Assembly: GCA_023974075.1 (NCBI GenBank)
Contig: CM043808.1
Span: forward strand, 19,342,204 to 19,406,203
DNA: 64,000 nt
Direction: 5' to 3'
Origin: Chaenocephalus aceratus
Lineage: Eukaryota; Chordata; Actinopteri; Perciformes; Channichthyidae
Part shown: piece after piece, positions 33,230 to 44,254 of the stretch
Layout of the letters: every line of letters starts with the position of its first letter
How positions within the stretch are numbered: position 1 is the first letter of the stretch
Program-made: the position numbers and the translations under genes
Notes under the pieces: generated by a model
What the model was told of the DNA's origin: nothing
Databases searched by the model: none
Seen by the model: the letters and a program-made list of their open reading frames with translations, nothing else

Positions 33230-33825
33230 ACGATTCTGACGCGTTTTTTTCCCGCCCACCGAAGGACTCGTTTGATGGAAGTTTTCAAATCACAATGGAG
33301 ACTCATCACAGAGGTGATGAGTCCGACCACCGTGCACTTTGGGTCGGCCTTGGTCAAGCCCTTTTGACCCCCCCAGCCTGGTTATCGTAAAAGTGTTTCG
33401 CTCAAATGACACCATGGAGATATGTAACGGGAGTTGACAGGGGACTCTGCCCGCCTCACTAGTGCTTATTTTCGGACACTTTTTTTCACTTTTCCCCGGT
33501 TTTATTATTTTTTAGGTTATTTCACCCGGTTTCTACCGGGGACATTGCCCGGTCTCGGATGTCCCCCCACGGCCTGTGTCCAGCCCCCCCCCCACACTCA
33601 TCCATATATTAACGGATTTTGACAATTGTTGTTGCATTTTTCTCCTCTCCTCTCACTGATCGAATGGCAAACGCGATATGAAGCGTGCCCAAGACGCACC
33701 ATCCAGGGGTCCCACGGGTCCCGCAGCGGGGTGGAGGTTCCCAGCTGGAACCTCTCCACCTCCGCTGCGGTGCACCCGACAAACACGGTTGTTTCTCGAA
33801 CCTTCCACTGTTGTCTAGCGGGTGT

Positions 33826-34274
33826 AACTAAAATACAAGATGTCGTATTTATATATATAAATAAATATATCTATATAGATATATAGATAATAAGTGTCAG
33901 TGCTATTTTATGTTGTATTAGCGTGCATTTCCTGTTCGGAAAGTGGTGCTGTACTGAGAGTAAACAATACAAGGTGTCCCTATTTTTATATATATCTATA
34001 TATACTTTATGTATATAATAAGTGTCAGTACGATTTTGTTTTGTATTTGCGTGCATTTCCTGTTCTGAAAGTGGCGCTGCGGCTGTACTGATAGTAACTA
34101 CAATACAAGATGTCCGTATATATCTATATATATATATATAGATATATACATATGTATTATATTAAGTGTCACGATCCGTCACGATCCGATTTTATTTTGT
34201 ATTTGCGTGCATTTCCTGTTTGGAAAGTGGCACTGTACTGATAGTGGTGATTTTATTTTGGAATTCTTAGCGTG
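33826..34274. repeat. Imperfect tandem repeat of about 120-150 bp with TA-rich hairpins
   Basis: The words taagtgtcag, gcgtgcatttcctgtt, gaaagtgg and gtactgatagt recur in order about four times. They are separated by TA-rich palindromes such as tatatctatatatatatata near 34,117. It fills the space between the 82-bp inverted repeats. Confidence 0.8.
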
Positions 34275-34356
34275 CACTTCCTGTACTGACAGTGGAGGTG
34301 TCCTGAGAGTGGAGGTCTGCACCGGAACTGTCCTGAGAGTGGAGGTCTGCAGGCAG
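34275..34356. repeat. 82-bp perfect inverted repeat, right arm
   Basis: Exact reverse complement of 33,148-33,229, with a spacing of about 1.05 kb between arms. It ends gaggtctgcaggcag. Confidence 0.92.
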
Positions 34357-34370
34357 ACCCCTCTCGATTA

Positions 34371-34680
34371 AGAATCCGTTGTCCGATAGTGTCAGCGCCC
34401 CCCTAGTGGCCAAGTTATTCAAGAAACCCTGTAACCCTAATTTTCAGAACCGTATGTACGTGTGTGAGGAAAGTTATATGGGCGCTTTCGGGGTGAAGAG
34501 CCCATCAAGAATCCGTTGTCCGATCGTGTCAGCGCCCCCTTAGTGGCCAAGTTATTCAAGAAAGCCTGTAACCCTAATTTTCAGAACCGTATGTCCGTGT
34601 GTGAGAAAAGTTATATTGGCGCGTCCGGGGTGAAGAGCTGATCAATAATCCGTTGTCCGATTGTTTTGACGCCCCCTAGG
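34371..34680. repeat. 137-bp tandem repeat, two full units and a partial
   Basis: The unit start agaatccgttgtccgat falls at 34,371, 34,508 and (as ataatccgtt) 34,645, an exact 137-bp period. Each unit carries gtcagcgccccc-tagtggcc, which on the complement is close to the CTCF core motif, with a one-base insertion in the two full units. The unit also carries aaccctaattttcagaaccg. Confidence 0.85.
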
Positions 34681-35340
34681 GGCCGAGATAATAGTGAAAA
34701 ACTGTTTTAAAGGAGTATAAACAAAATTGGACACCAGATTTTGGGTCAGCGCGCCGCCCCGAACGCGCCCATATAACTCTCCTCACACACGGTCTTACCG
34801 TTCTCCTTAATTGGCTAGTGTCAAGAATCAACCTATAACACACAATAAATGGTTCTAACTCCACAACGATAGGTTTTTAGAATCCGCCTTTCGGATATGT
34901 TGTACAGATCGCCAAGACGCACGCGTGGATGTCTTCGTCTTTCTCGTACGACACTCCCACCCAGAGTCCTGCACTTTCAGGGAGCCTCACAGAGGGTAAG
35001 ACCTTTAGGCCATACTGAATGAAAACTTTGAAAAACAAACTTATCGTAGGAATGTCGGACCGGGACACAGAGGGCATCCACGCGTGCGCCTTGATGAGCT
35101 GTACGACATATCCGAAAGGCCGATTTCAAAACCTTATAGTTATCGAGATATAACGCAAAAATAGAAAGCCCCTTGACCCCAGCCAATTAAGGAGAACCGT
35201 AAGGCTGTGTGTGACGAAAGTTATATGGGCATGTTCGGGGCAGCGCGCTGACCCAGAATATGGTGTTTGGATTTGAAAAAATATTTTTCCAAGCCTTTGA
35301 GACAGTTATTTATGATTATCTTGGCCACTAGGGGTTGTAC
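34670..35340. repeat. Imperfect palindrome of about 670 bp
   Basis: The left arm (gccccctaggggccgagata, gggtcagcgcgccgccccga, cgttctccttaattggct) is matched in reverse at 35,180-35,340 (agccaattaaggagaaccg, ggggcagcgcgctgaccc, atcttggccactagggg). Inner words such as cctttcggatatgttgtaca (34,889) and tgtacgacatatccgaaagg (35,099) also pair. The centre is near 35,000. The right arm was later copied to 41,017. Confidence 0.8.
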
Positions 35341-35984
35341 AGCTTCGAGACAGGCACCGTTGGATTCAGCATCAAAAAGTAAGTCGGAATAAATATATTT
35401 TGATAAAAGACAAAACAAAAAAAGACAACACATTTTTACAGGGGTCAAACTCCAATCTTTTCAGTGATTTTTGGTATTTCCTAAGGTCCTAGAAAATCGA
35501 GACCTAGCCCATTCGACTCAACGTCCTTTTCTGAGTTTGCAAAAGTGTTTTTTAATAAAAAAAAAAAAATGTTTAAAAAAAAAAGCAAAATCTGCAACTA
35601 TTTCAAAAATCTGTAACTTCTTATTGAAAAGTTGTAGACCATTGATGTCACCTGCCATTCGACTCATCGTCATCCAATTAGTGTGTGGGGGGGGGGGGGA
35701 GTCCCTAGTTCAATGAATGTTAGGGACCCAAAATAGTGTCACTACAAAGTACTTCCAATCAAATCCAAATTGCCTGAAACGTGCTCCTAACTGTTTTTTG
35801 GGTGGTCAATTTTGGCCTCAACAAATTGTTTCGGATTTATGTGGGATATTTCAAATGTAACGCGAGCTGAATACAGTTACTTGATTTTTGTATTCTGATT
35901 ACGTAACGCCGTAACATGTATTCCGTTACGTTACAATCCAACCCTGACTACAAGCTATATTATATCTATTATAATAAAAACTGA

Positions 35985-36105
35985 TACACATGGACAATTA
36001 CAAAGTGTGAAACACTTTAACAAAGCTTGAGACAAATGTACATGTCCCGAAACACTTTAACATTTCCCGAAACACATTAACATTTCCCGAAACACATTTA
36101 CAAAC
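35985..36105. repeat. Short tandem of a 20-bp unit before the zinc-ribbon exon
   Basis: Units read cgaaacac(t/a)ttaacatttcc, three here and two in the copy at 41,766. The first 47 bases (35,991-36,037) are shared, inverted, with 11,984-12,030. It lies about 130 bp upstream of the first HECT-family exon and could be part of its promoter region. Confidence 0.7.
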
Positions 36106-37474
36106 CAGAATCAAACCGGAAAGGGGATGTCCATCATACCGGAAGTGACGTTTTAGTGATTGACTCAAATTAAAATTTGTTTTGGCGGAAAGACCGAAGG
36201 TACGAGTGTGTTTACGTTCGGTAAACATGTTTTGTCCGTTTTGTGGAAACAACCTGGGACAAGTGACACGGTTTTGCCTTTCGTGTGGAGGATCTCTGGA
36301 GTGTTTAAAGGACACGGACCAGACGGGTGTACCAAGCGCACAGGGGACATCGAAACAGCCGGAAAATGCTAAACAAAGTAAGTGTAGTATTGCACTAGCT
36401 TTGTGATGCTAGTGTCAGACATGCAGTAAATAAAAGTGAAATCACAGTTTAATATCAATCAAATACCAATCCATGTCTTAACGGAATAGCAACGCATTGA
36501 GCTAATATGCTAGTTTTTATTTTAGGCTTTCCGTAAACCTTAATGCACACTTGCTATTGCTGATTGTTGGAGCTGCTAATTTTTATATTTTTATTGGAAC
36601 TATTCATACGAGCAGAACAACCAGGCCCATCCTATAAACTTTTCATGGAGTACAGAAACTCAAAGTCAAAAGAGAAACAGTCTTTTAACTGTGGGAAAGG
36701 AAGACTTAAACAAGAAAAGAGACGAGTCCAGGAAAGCTGCATTATCCGTTTCCTACACTTCTCAGTGTCTCTGTGTGTGTCATTACTTATATCTCTCTGC
36801 TATTTTACTAGATAAACATAGGAATGATGTCGCCACAAGGAGTTGATTTAAAGCCTCGGAGAGGGAAAACACTCCCGTTGTTTACAGACCCGGAGGTAGT
36901 AGCACCTGCTATACTGGAACGAGCTGTCCAGAAAATGAAAGCCTTTAACATGGATGAAGGACCGTACGTCCTTTTGTATCCAGACTGCTCAGAGGTTGTC
37001 AATGTGCCTGGTTCAGAAAAGCCATTCACATTGGCAAAATATAAAAAGGACTTAGGAAAGGCATATGCCAGGATCACCCTTTTCATTTGCCTTGAGAAAC
37101 ATTTTAGATGAGGTTTGTGGATGTTATTATTCAATATTTTTATTTTTTACATGTTAACATCCTCTACTGCAGCATACATAATAATGTGTTGAACGTTTTG
37201 CTTTTACTACAGGGGATGATACCTCAGACTCTGATTCGGATATTGTCATCACATCAAGGAGCACAGCTGAATTCAATCAGGCTGACACTGTGGTGCGTAA
37301 ATGATTTTATTTTAATGTTTATTTATTTATTTGATATACATTTGATTTTAAGCAGGAAATCTATATTCTGGTCAATATTTTAGAAGAACCAACTTGGCAG
37401 TTACAATTACTATCAGAAACACTGACAACGTTTCACTGTGATAGACATATGTGGCAAGGGAACAATAATGGAAG

Positions 37475-37965
37475 CTAGAGATGATCCGATCCGATCACGT
37501 GATCGGGGATCGGAGCCGATCACGTGATTTTCAAAAGATCGGAATCGGGAGAAAAAATTGGGGATCAGCCAGATGCAATGTTTGCAAGGCAGAGGTTCCG
37601 CGTGGTGGAAAGAACAGAGCTACGTTCAACACGACCAATCTAATAAGCCACCTGAGAAACAAACATCAACAACAACACAACGAGTACACAGCGACCACTC
37701 AGGTAACGGCACTGAAACAACGAACACTTTCAGAGACTTTTAAAAGGAACGAGAAACTGCCCCAGAACAGTGAAAGGCCAAAGAAATAACAGCCAAGGTA
37801 GCTGAATTAATCGCGTTGGATGACCAGCCGTTATCTGTTACCTTTTTTTCCTCTTAATGCATTGCATAAAGATCGGATCGGGAAAAATCGGTATCGGCAG
37901 ATTGTCAAAATCAAATGATCGGAATCGAATCGGGAGCAAAAAAAAGGTGATCGGGACATCCCTAA
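37475..37965 (+). mobile_element. Short hAT-like element with a BED zinc finger remnant
   Basis: Terminal text tagagatgatccgatccgat at the left is matched in reverse by the right end (...gatcgggacatccctaa). Both are rich in gatcgg words typical of this fish hAT group. Inside, 37,540-37,780 encodes CNVCKAEVPRGGKNRATFNT then LISHLRNKH, the C-x-x-C and H-x(3-5)-H parts of a BED finger. It then stops, so this is an internal deletion derivative keeping only the start of the transposase. A clear 8-bp duplication was not found. Confidence 0.65.
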
Positions 37966-37974
37966 GCTGTTGAT

Positions 37975-38995
37975 AATTGTACACTTTTACTCTCAGGTAT
38001 TTGAATTTGAACCACGAAACAAAAGTATATCTCTACAAAAACCATCACAACCACCCCACAACACACTCCACTCTCACCAACTGTCTCTCAGAAATAAAAG
38101 CATGGATGCAAACAAACTATCTCCAACTGAACAGTGCCAAATCAGACATCATCATCGGCCCCCCATCCCGTATCAAAGACATCCAGAATTTCAACTTCAC
38201 CATTGACAGCCACACTCTATCTCCCCCCCTCACATTCGCAACCTCGGAGTCATCTTCGACAGTCAGCTCAAATTCAACCACCACATAAATCACATCACCA
38301 GGACCGCCTTTTTCCACCTCAAAAACATTGCCTGTCTCCGCCCATCACTCTCCTCCTCTGCTGCTGAAACCCTGATTCATGCATTCATCACTTCACGACT
38401 CGACTCCTGCAATAGCATCCTACGGCATACCATCCAACCTCCTCAATAAACTCCAACATATCCAGAACTCTGCTGCCCGCCTCCTCACCCACACCCGCTC
38501 CCGAGACCACATCACTCCCGTCCTCCAGAACCTCCACTGGCTCCCCGTCCGTCAAAGAATCAACTTCAAAGTCCTCCTCATTACTCACAAAGCCCTCAAC
38601 AATCAGGCCCCCCCCTACCTCACAGACCTGCTGCACCACCACGCCCCTTCCTGCTGCCTCCGCTCATCAGAAGCCAACCTCCTATCCATCCCCACCCGCA
38701 CCAATCACCGGACCTGGGGGACAGAGCCTTCTCCGTCGCTGCCCCCTCCCTCTGGAACTCACTCCCCCAACCCATCAGAGACTGCACTGATCTCACCACC
38801 TTCAAAAAACTCACAAAAACTCACCTCTTCAATCTGGCTTGTGTGATTGTTTTTGTATTATTTGACTTTAACTTTAACTATATATTTATTTGTTGTTCCT
38901 TCCTTTTCTTTTCCCTTCACTATATCTGTAAAGCGTCTTTGAGCACCTGTAAAAGCGCTAACAAATTAAATCTAATATTATTATATTATTATTAT
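37975..38995 (+). mobile_element. L2/Rex-type LINE 3' fragment
   Basis: Frames 37,977-38,288 (LSEIKAWMQTNYLQLNSAKS) and onward give [35 protein letters not shown] and, near the end, DRAFSVAAPSLWNSLPQPIR. This is the C-terminal reverse transcriptase part of L2/Rex-type LINEs, broken by frameshifts. The 3' end has gcgtctttgagcacctgtaa and an (ATT)n tail. It is unrelated in detail to the copy at 10,865, so it is another subfamily. Confidence 0.8.
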
Positions 38996-39887
38996 TTAAG
39001 TGGATGATAAGAATAGGCCACAGCATTTTCTCTGGTGAACATGGATACAAAAATACCATACATGTCATCTAATTTCAAACAAAAATAATCTGTTATTTAT
39101 AAATCTTATGGTTCTCCCTACCTCTAAATGTTACTTAAAACTCAACTATACCCTGTATCATGAAGTTAATAATTTTATCAATTTTATCATGTTTCAGGAA
39201 GGCACTTGGACATTCATCCACAACTCAGCCTGGACAGGTATTGAGGCAGATTGTGGAAGCCTGATGTTTCTAACGTTCAGTGTTGTTTTGTTACAGACAT
39301 TTGTATTTGTATTTCAGATAGTAATATCTGATACTGAGGATATGTGTCTACCCAAAACAAATACAGACAAAACTACTTGCTACAGGTAAATACAAATGTT
39401 AGTGACTCACTTACACGAGAAAGACATTTTTGTTTGTAAGATGTTTTAACATGGGAATTATCATTTCCTAACAGTACATACATAGACCTGTATGCACCAT
39501 GTGTTGAAGAAGAGGACGAGGAGCTGGTTGCAGTCAACATGACAAGTTTATTGGACACTGAAATGTAAACGGACAGCTATTACAGTGGCATTAAAAAAAA
39601 AAAATCTCTGTACAATATTTCTGGTACAAAAATTATTATTTTTAACTGTTTTTGCACCCTCTGGAATATCCACCCTTAAGGTCACTTTTTGTCCTTTACA
39701 GGGAGGAGATGAACATTACATTACCTGCCTATTGATCATGGAAGAGTCAGCCGGTTCAACATTTCAAGGGCTAATGTTTGGGATGGAGCAGTCAGAGGTT
39801 TCAAGCGTACATCGTATTCAGAAAACTGTGACATGCTGGTAAAATTCACTGATGATGCTGGTGTTTTCGAAGAAGGAATTGACTCAG

Positions 39888-40326
39888 GTGACGCCACCAC
39901 GCCTAACGTTAGCCACCTTAAGCTTAGCGGTGGTAACACAAGGCCATGCGACTGTGTTTATAGTACTTTGTACTACTTGTTAATGCATTTATGCTTCAAA
40001 AATCATAAAGTGTTGTTCATAGCTGGAGATGGCACACCTGATGTTAGTGTTTAACATTAACATTAGGTAACTGTTATTGTTTGTCTGTTAATTACACACT
40101 TTGTATTGGTCCAAAGACTGTTTTAAGGAAAGACAAATGAAAGTTGTTTTTATATGTTTATATAATAAAGTATAAATACATTATATTTGAGGTCCATGAT
40201 TTGTCTTTCAGCCAACTTAACATTTTAATTGTGAATAAAGTATTTAAATTATATTTAGTAAACTAAAATGTCATACCGAGGTTACTTAAAATAAATACTT
40301 TTTGTGAAACCGTAGTTTTTTTAATT
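39888..40326. other. Intron-like remnant after the last HECT exon
   Basis: The sequence follows the splice donor at 39,888 and is AT-rich with no further HECT exon. The next expected exon of the family (the REF-type motif after the GVDSGGP-like text) is not seen before the LINE at 40,327. Confidence 0.5.
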
Positions 40327-40511
40327 TTCGTTCCTACCCTCACCTATGGTCATGATGGATGGGTCATGACCGAAAGAACGAGATCGCGGATACAAGCGGC
40401 CGAGATGGGTTTTCTCCGCAGGGTGGCTGGTGTCTCCCTTAGGGATAAGGTGAGAGGTTCAGTCATCCGGGAGGGACTCGGAGTTGAGCCGCTCCTCCTT
40501 CGCGTCGAAAG

Positions 40512-40557
<46 letters not shown>

Positions 40558-40697
40558 CTTGGGATCCCCTTGGGATCCCCTTGGGATCCCCCAGTCAGAG
40601 CTGGTTGATGTGGTCAGGGAAAAGAAAGTTTGGGGCTCTCTGCTGCTACTTCCGCGACCTGACCACGGATAAGCGGGGAGAAGATGGATGGATGGAT
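40327..40697 (+). mobile_element. Truncated RTE-like LINE 3' end with expanded short repeats
   Basis: It matches 26,311-26,760 of the larger LINE: MTERTRSRIQAAEMGFLRRV and GLGVEPLLLRVERS, then after a deletion PQSELVDVVREKKVW. At the deletion point the word gagcgcctgg is repeated five times and ccttgggatcc three times (40,513-40,590). The 3' tail is (gatg)n, typical of this LINE family. Confidence 0.85.
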
Positions 40698-40864
40698 GTA
40701 GTTTTAGGTTGTTAATGAGCAGTATCTTACTTTTGGGGTAAAGCAAATAATTGGGTTGGAAAACTTGGAAAATGTAAACTGGATTAATGCAAACTGTTGA
40801 TTTGAAAGAAAACACATTTTTAATTACATCTGACTTGAATAATTTGTGTTAATATAATTTAAAA

Positions 40865-41016
40865 ACCTTATTTGAGAAAACTTAATTAAATTGTGTGTTA
40901 CCAATTGAAGTAATTCAATTAAGTTTGTTCAACTATTTTCTTTTTTCAGTGAAGATAAACATAATTGCTTCCCTGAGAGGACAGGTGTTACCGAGACTAG
41001 ATTGGTGTCAGCCTCT
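40865..41016. repeat. 152-bp direct repeat, copy 1, containing an exon-like segment
   Basis: It is repeated at 42,694-42,846 with one extra G in the second copy. It contains tattttcttttttcag followed by a 70-base segment; in the second copy gtaagag follows, so together they look like an internal exon. In the second copy one frame reads VKINIIASLRGTGVTETRLV. Confidence 0.8.
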
Positions 41017-42693
41017 ATATGGGCATGTTCGGGGCAGCGCGCTGACCCAGAATATGGTGTTTGGATTTGAAAAAATATTTTTCCAAGCCTTTGAGACAGT
41101 TATTTATGATTATATTGGCCACTAGGGGTCGTACAGCTTTGAGACAGGCACCGTTGGATTCAGCGTCAAAAAGTAAGTCGGAATAAATATATTTTGATAA
41201 AAGACAAAACAAAAAAAGACAACACATTTTTACAGGGGTCAAACTCCAATCTTTTCAGTGATTTTTGGTATTTCCTAAGGTCCTAGAAAATCGAGACCTA
41301 GCCCATTCGACTCAACGTCCTTTTCTGAGTTTGCAAAAGTGTTTTTTAATTAAAAAAAAAAATGTTTAAAAAAAAAAAGCTAAAACTGCAACTATTTCAA
41401 AAATCTGTAACTTCTTATTGAAAAGTTGTAGACCATTGATGTCACCTGCCATTCGACTCAGCGTCATGCTAGTTTTTATTTTAGGCTTTCCGTAAACCTT
41501 AATGCACACTTGCTATTGCTGATTGTTGGAGCTGCTAATTTTTATATTTTTATTGGAACTATTCATACGAGCAGAACAACCAGGCCCCATCCTAGTTACT
41601 TGATTTTTGTATTCTGATTACGTAACGCCGTAACATGTATTCCGTTACGTTACAACCCAACCCTGACTACAGGCTATATTATATCTATTATAATAAAAAC
41701 TGATACACATGGACAATTACAAAGTGTGAAACACTTTAACAAAGCTTGGAGACAAATGTACATGTCCCGAAACACTTTAACATTTCCCGAAACACATTTA
41801 CAAACCAGAATCAAACCGGAAAGGGGATGTCCATCATACCGGAAGTGACGTTTTAGTGATTGACTCAAATTAAAATTTGTTTTGGCGGAAAGACCGAAGG
41901 TACGAGTGTGTTTACGTTCGGTAAACATGTTTTGTCCGTTTTGTGGAAACAACCTGGGACAAGTGACACGGTTTTGCCTTTCGTGTGGAGGATCTCTGGA
42001 GTGTTTAAAGGACACGGACCAGACGGGTGTACCAAGCGCACAGGGGACATCGAAACAGCCGGAAAATGCTAAACAAAGTAAGTGTAGTATTGCACTAGCT
42101 TTGTGATGCTAGTGTCAGACATGCAGTAAATAAAAGTGAAATCACAGTTTAATATCAATCAAATACCAATCCATGTCTTAACGGAATAGCAACGCATTGA
42201 GCTAATATGCTAGTTTTTATTTTAGGCTTTCCGTAAACCTTAATGCACACTTGCTATTGCTGATTGTTGGAGCTGCTAATTTTTATATTTTTATTGGAAC
42301 TATTCATACGAGCAGAACAACCAGGCCCATCCTATAAACTTTTCATGGAGTACAGAAACTCAAAGTCAAAAGAGAAACAGTCTTTTAACTGTGGGAAAGG
42401 AAGACTTAAACAGAAAAGAGACGAGTCCAGGAAAGCTGCAATTATCCGTTTCCTACACTTCTCAGTGTCTCTGTGTGTGGTCATTACTTATATCTCTCTG
42501 CTATTTTACTAGATAAACATAGGAATGATGTCGCCACAAGGAGTTGATTTAAAGCCTCGGAGAGGGAAAACACTCCCGTTGTTTACAGACCCGGAGGTAG
42601 TAGCACCTGCTATACTGGAACGAGCTGTCCAGAAAATGAAAGCCTTTAACATGGATGAAGGACCGTACGTCCTTTTGTATCCAGACTGCTGTT
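41017..42693. repeat. Rearranged copy of 35.2-37.0 kb
   Basis: The block is built from three pieces of the upstream region: 35,223-35,673 (at 41,017), then 36,509-36,634 (at 41,468), then 35,875-36,989 (at 41,594). It therefore carries second copies of the hAT right end, of exon 1 of the HECT family (ATG 41,927, exon end 42,077), of exon 2 (from 42,316) and of a truncated exon 3 (42,513-42,690, cut after YPDC). Differences from the original are few (one 20-bp unit fewer at 41,780, single bases), so it is recent. In exon 2 the copy reads KQKRDESRKAAI where the original reads KQEKRRVQESCI, because of small indels. Confidence 0.85.
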
Positions 42694-42846
42694 ACCTTAT
42701 TTGAGAAAACTTAATTAAATTGTGTGTTACCAATTGAAGTAATTCAATTAAGTTTGTTCAACTATTTTCTTTTTTCAGTGAAGATAAACATAATTGCTTC
42801 CCTGAGAGGGACAGGTGTTACCGAGACTAGATTGGTGTCAGCCTCT
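42694..42846. repeat. 152-bp direct repeat, copy 2
   Basis: Second copy of 40,865-41,016. Here the exon-like segment has both a polypyrimidine-AG acceptor (ttttttcag) and a gtaaga donor, so this is likely the original unbroken sequence. Confidence 0.8.
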
Positions 42847-44240
42847 GTAAGAGAGAAAATCTGAACTAGAATTGTGACAAATTAATGTTTTTTGCATTTG
42901 TTTTGTATTATCACAGTTTCTCTCTTTAATCTCTTGAATAACTTCTATTCCAGAATATTTGTTATTTTCCAATGGAAAGAAAGTTTCTTTAGAACCATTC
43001 AAACTTTAATACAAAAATCTCCTGAAGGTGCCCGAGTCAGCCTCTTCATGGGGCTTTTCAGCATGAATAAATATTATTCCACAGGTTGTATCATTGTGCA
43101 CACAATACACTGTAAACAACTGGCCTCATATCAAGTGTTCTTGTAAGTCACTTTGGATAAAAGCGTCAGCTAAATGCAATGTAATGTAATCAAGACTCAG
43201 GGTTTTTCTTTGAGTAGGGCTGATAATGTCCCCAGAAAGCTTGTATAACTCATAAGCAGCACAAGACATAAGTGAGACCAAAGGCAATTACCACACACCA
43301 TCTTAGAAACTGCAAAGATCAAGAATAACTTTACGTCGGCTTTCACCCCATGCAACAGCCAATAAGATATCATTTCACATTCCAAAACAAGTGTATTAAG
43401 GACAATGCTTTTGTTATAAATCAATTTAACCCACTGTCAGCTTATGATGATCCTATGACTGTCCTTTTCTCTATCCGCTCTATATCTGTTGATGTCTTTG
43501 TAACTTATTATTAGGGTTAATTGTTGTCTAATATGTGATAACAAGTTACATACGAGAAATGTAAAATGCATGTGAAATGCAATCTGTGCAGTCTGAGGTG
43601 TGTTAGCTCGTGTTTCAGAGTGAAAGTGTTCTTGTTGGCATGCAAGAGACTGAACAAGGACACAAATAATTCATATTTTGTTGAACCTTGTTCAGAGAGT
43701 ACAACATTATCCTTGGCTGTTTCTTTATTAAGCATCTTCTTTGCTTTTTCCATCCACTATCCACCAACACATTTTGAAATTTGATCTGAATCGATTTGAG
43801 CAAGAACACATGGTGTGATGTGTTGCTGAATGATTAAGCAATGTTTTTTTTTTAGTTTGGAAAGACCATAGTTCAATTTCCAAATTTTTTCCAAATTCAT
43901 ATGCCATTGGAAGATCTCCAGTAAAACATTATTTTCCAGTCTGCAGTTTTTTAGTTATTCTAAATTTTTCTTGAATCCATAACAATGTATTTGTATTATG
44001 ATCTACTGTACATTATGTAATGTTATTGGGCTGTGGTTTTTTGGGTTCATTGAACCTAAGTGACCCAGCACATAGGCTACTTTATGTTGTGGCTCTGGCG
44101 CTCTCTGTTGGCTAAAATGAACACTTGATAGTAATACAAATAACGATAATATTAATTGTAAATACAATAGGCCAATTAATATACTTACACCCGTGTGCAA
44201 TACGACACACAACAAATATTTTACAAAGATATGTTGCCCA
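42847..44240. other. AT-rich intergenic stretch upstream of pinx1
   Basis: No coding region is recognised. At 43,142-43,190 gtaagtcactttggataaaa followed by gcgtcagctaaatgcaatg is a text very common in fish genomes as a 3' tail of short retroposons. The rest is unique AT-rich DNA as far as I can see. Confidence 0.5.
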
Positions 44241-44254
44241 CAAACAACCAGCGT

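Larger units (their letters stand above)
36227..39887 (+). pseudogene. G2E3-like HECT gene, N-terminal half (zinc ribbon, SIM-like motifs, HECT start)
   Basis: Exon 1 (36,227-36,377) starts at MFCPFCGNN, giving a zinc ribbon CPFC...CLSC; an in-frame ATG 15 codons upstream also exists. Exon 2 starts at 36,616 (PGPSYKLFMEYRNSKSKEK) and exon 3 at 36,812 (NIGMMSPQGVDLKPRRGKTL). Further exons are 37,213-37,292 (DDTSDSDSDIVITS), 39,198-39,237, 39,318-39,385 (IVISDTEDMCLPK), 39,475-39,564 (YIDLYAPCVEEEDEELVAV) and 39,702-39,887. The last enters the HECT domain ([36 protein letters not shown]) and ends at a donor ggtgac. Three segments look like SUMO-interaction motifs (IVI or IDLY beside acidic runs). 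Damage: exon 3 runs into a stop at 37,109-37,111 with no clean donor, and exon 8 needs a one-base shift before [10 protein letters not shown]. The rest of the HECT domain is not downstream. Two transposons occupy an intron. Confidence 0.7.
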
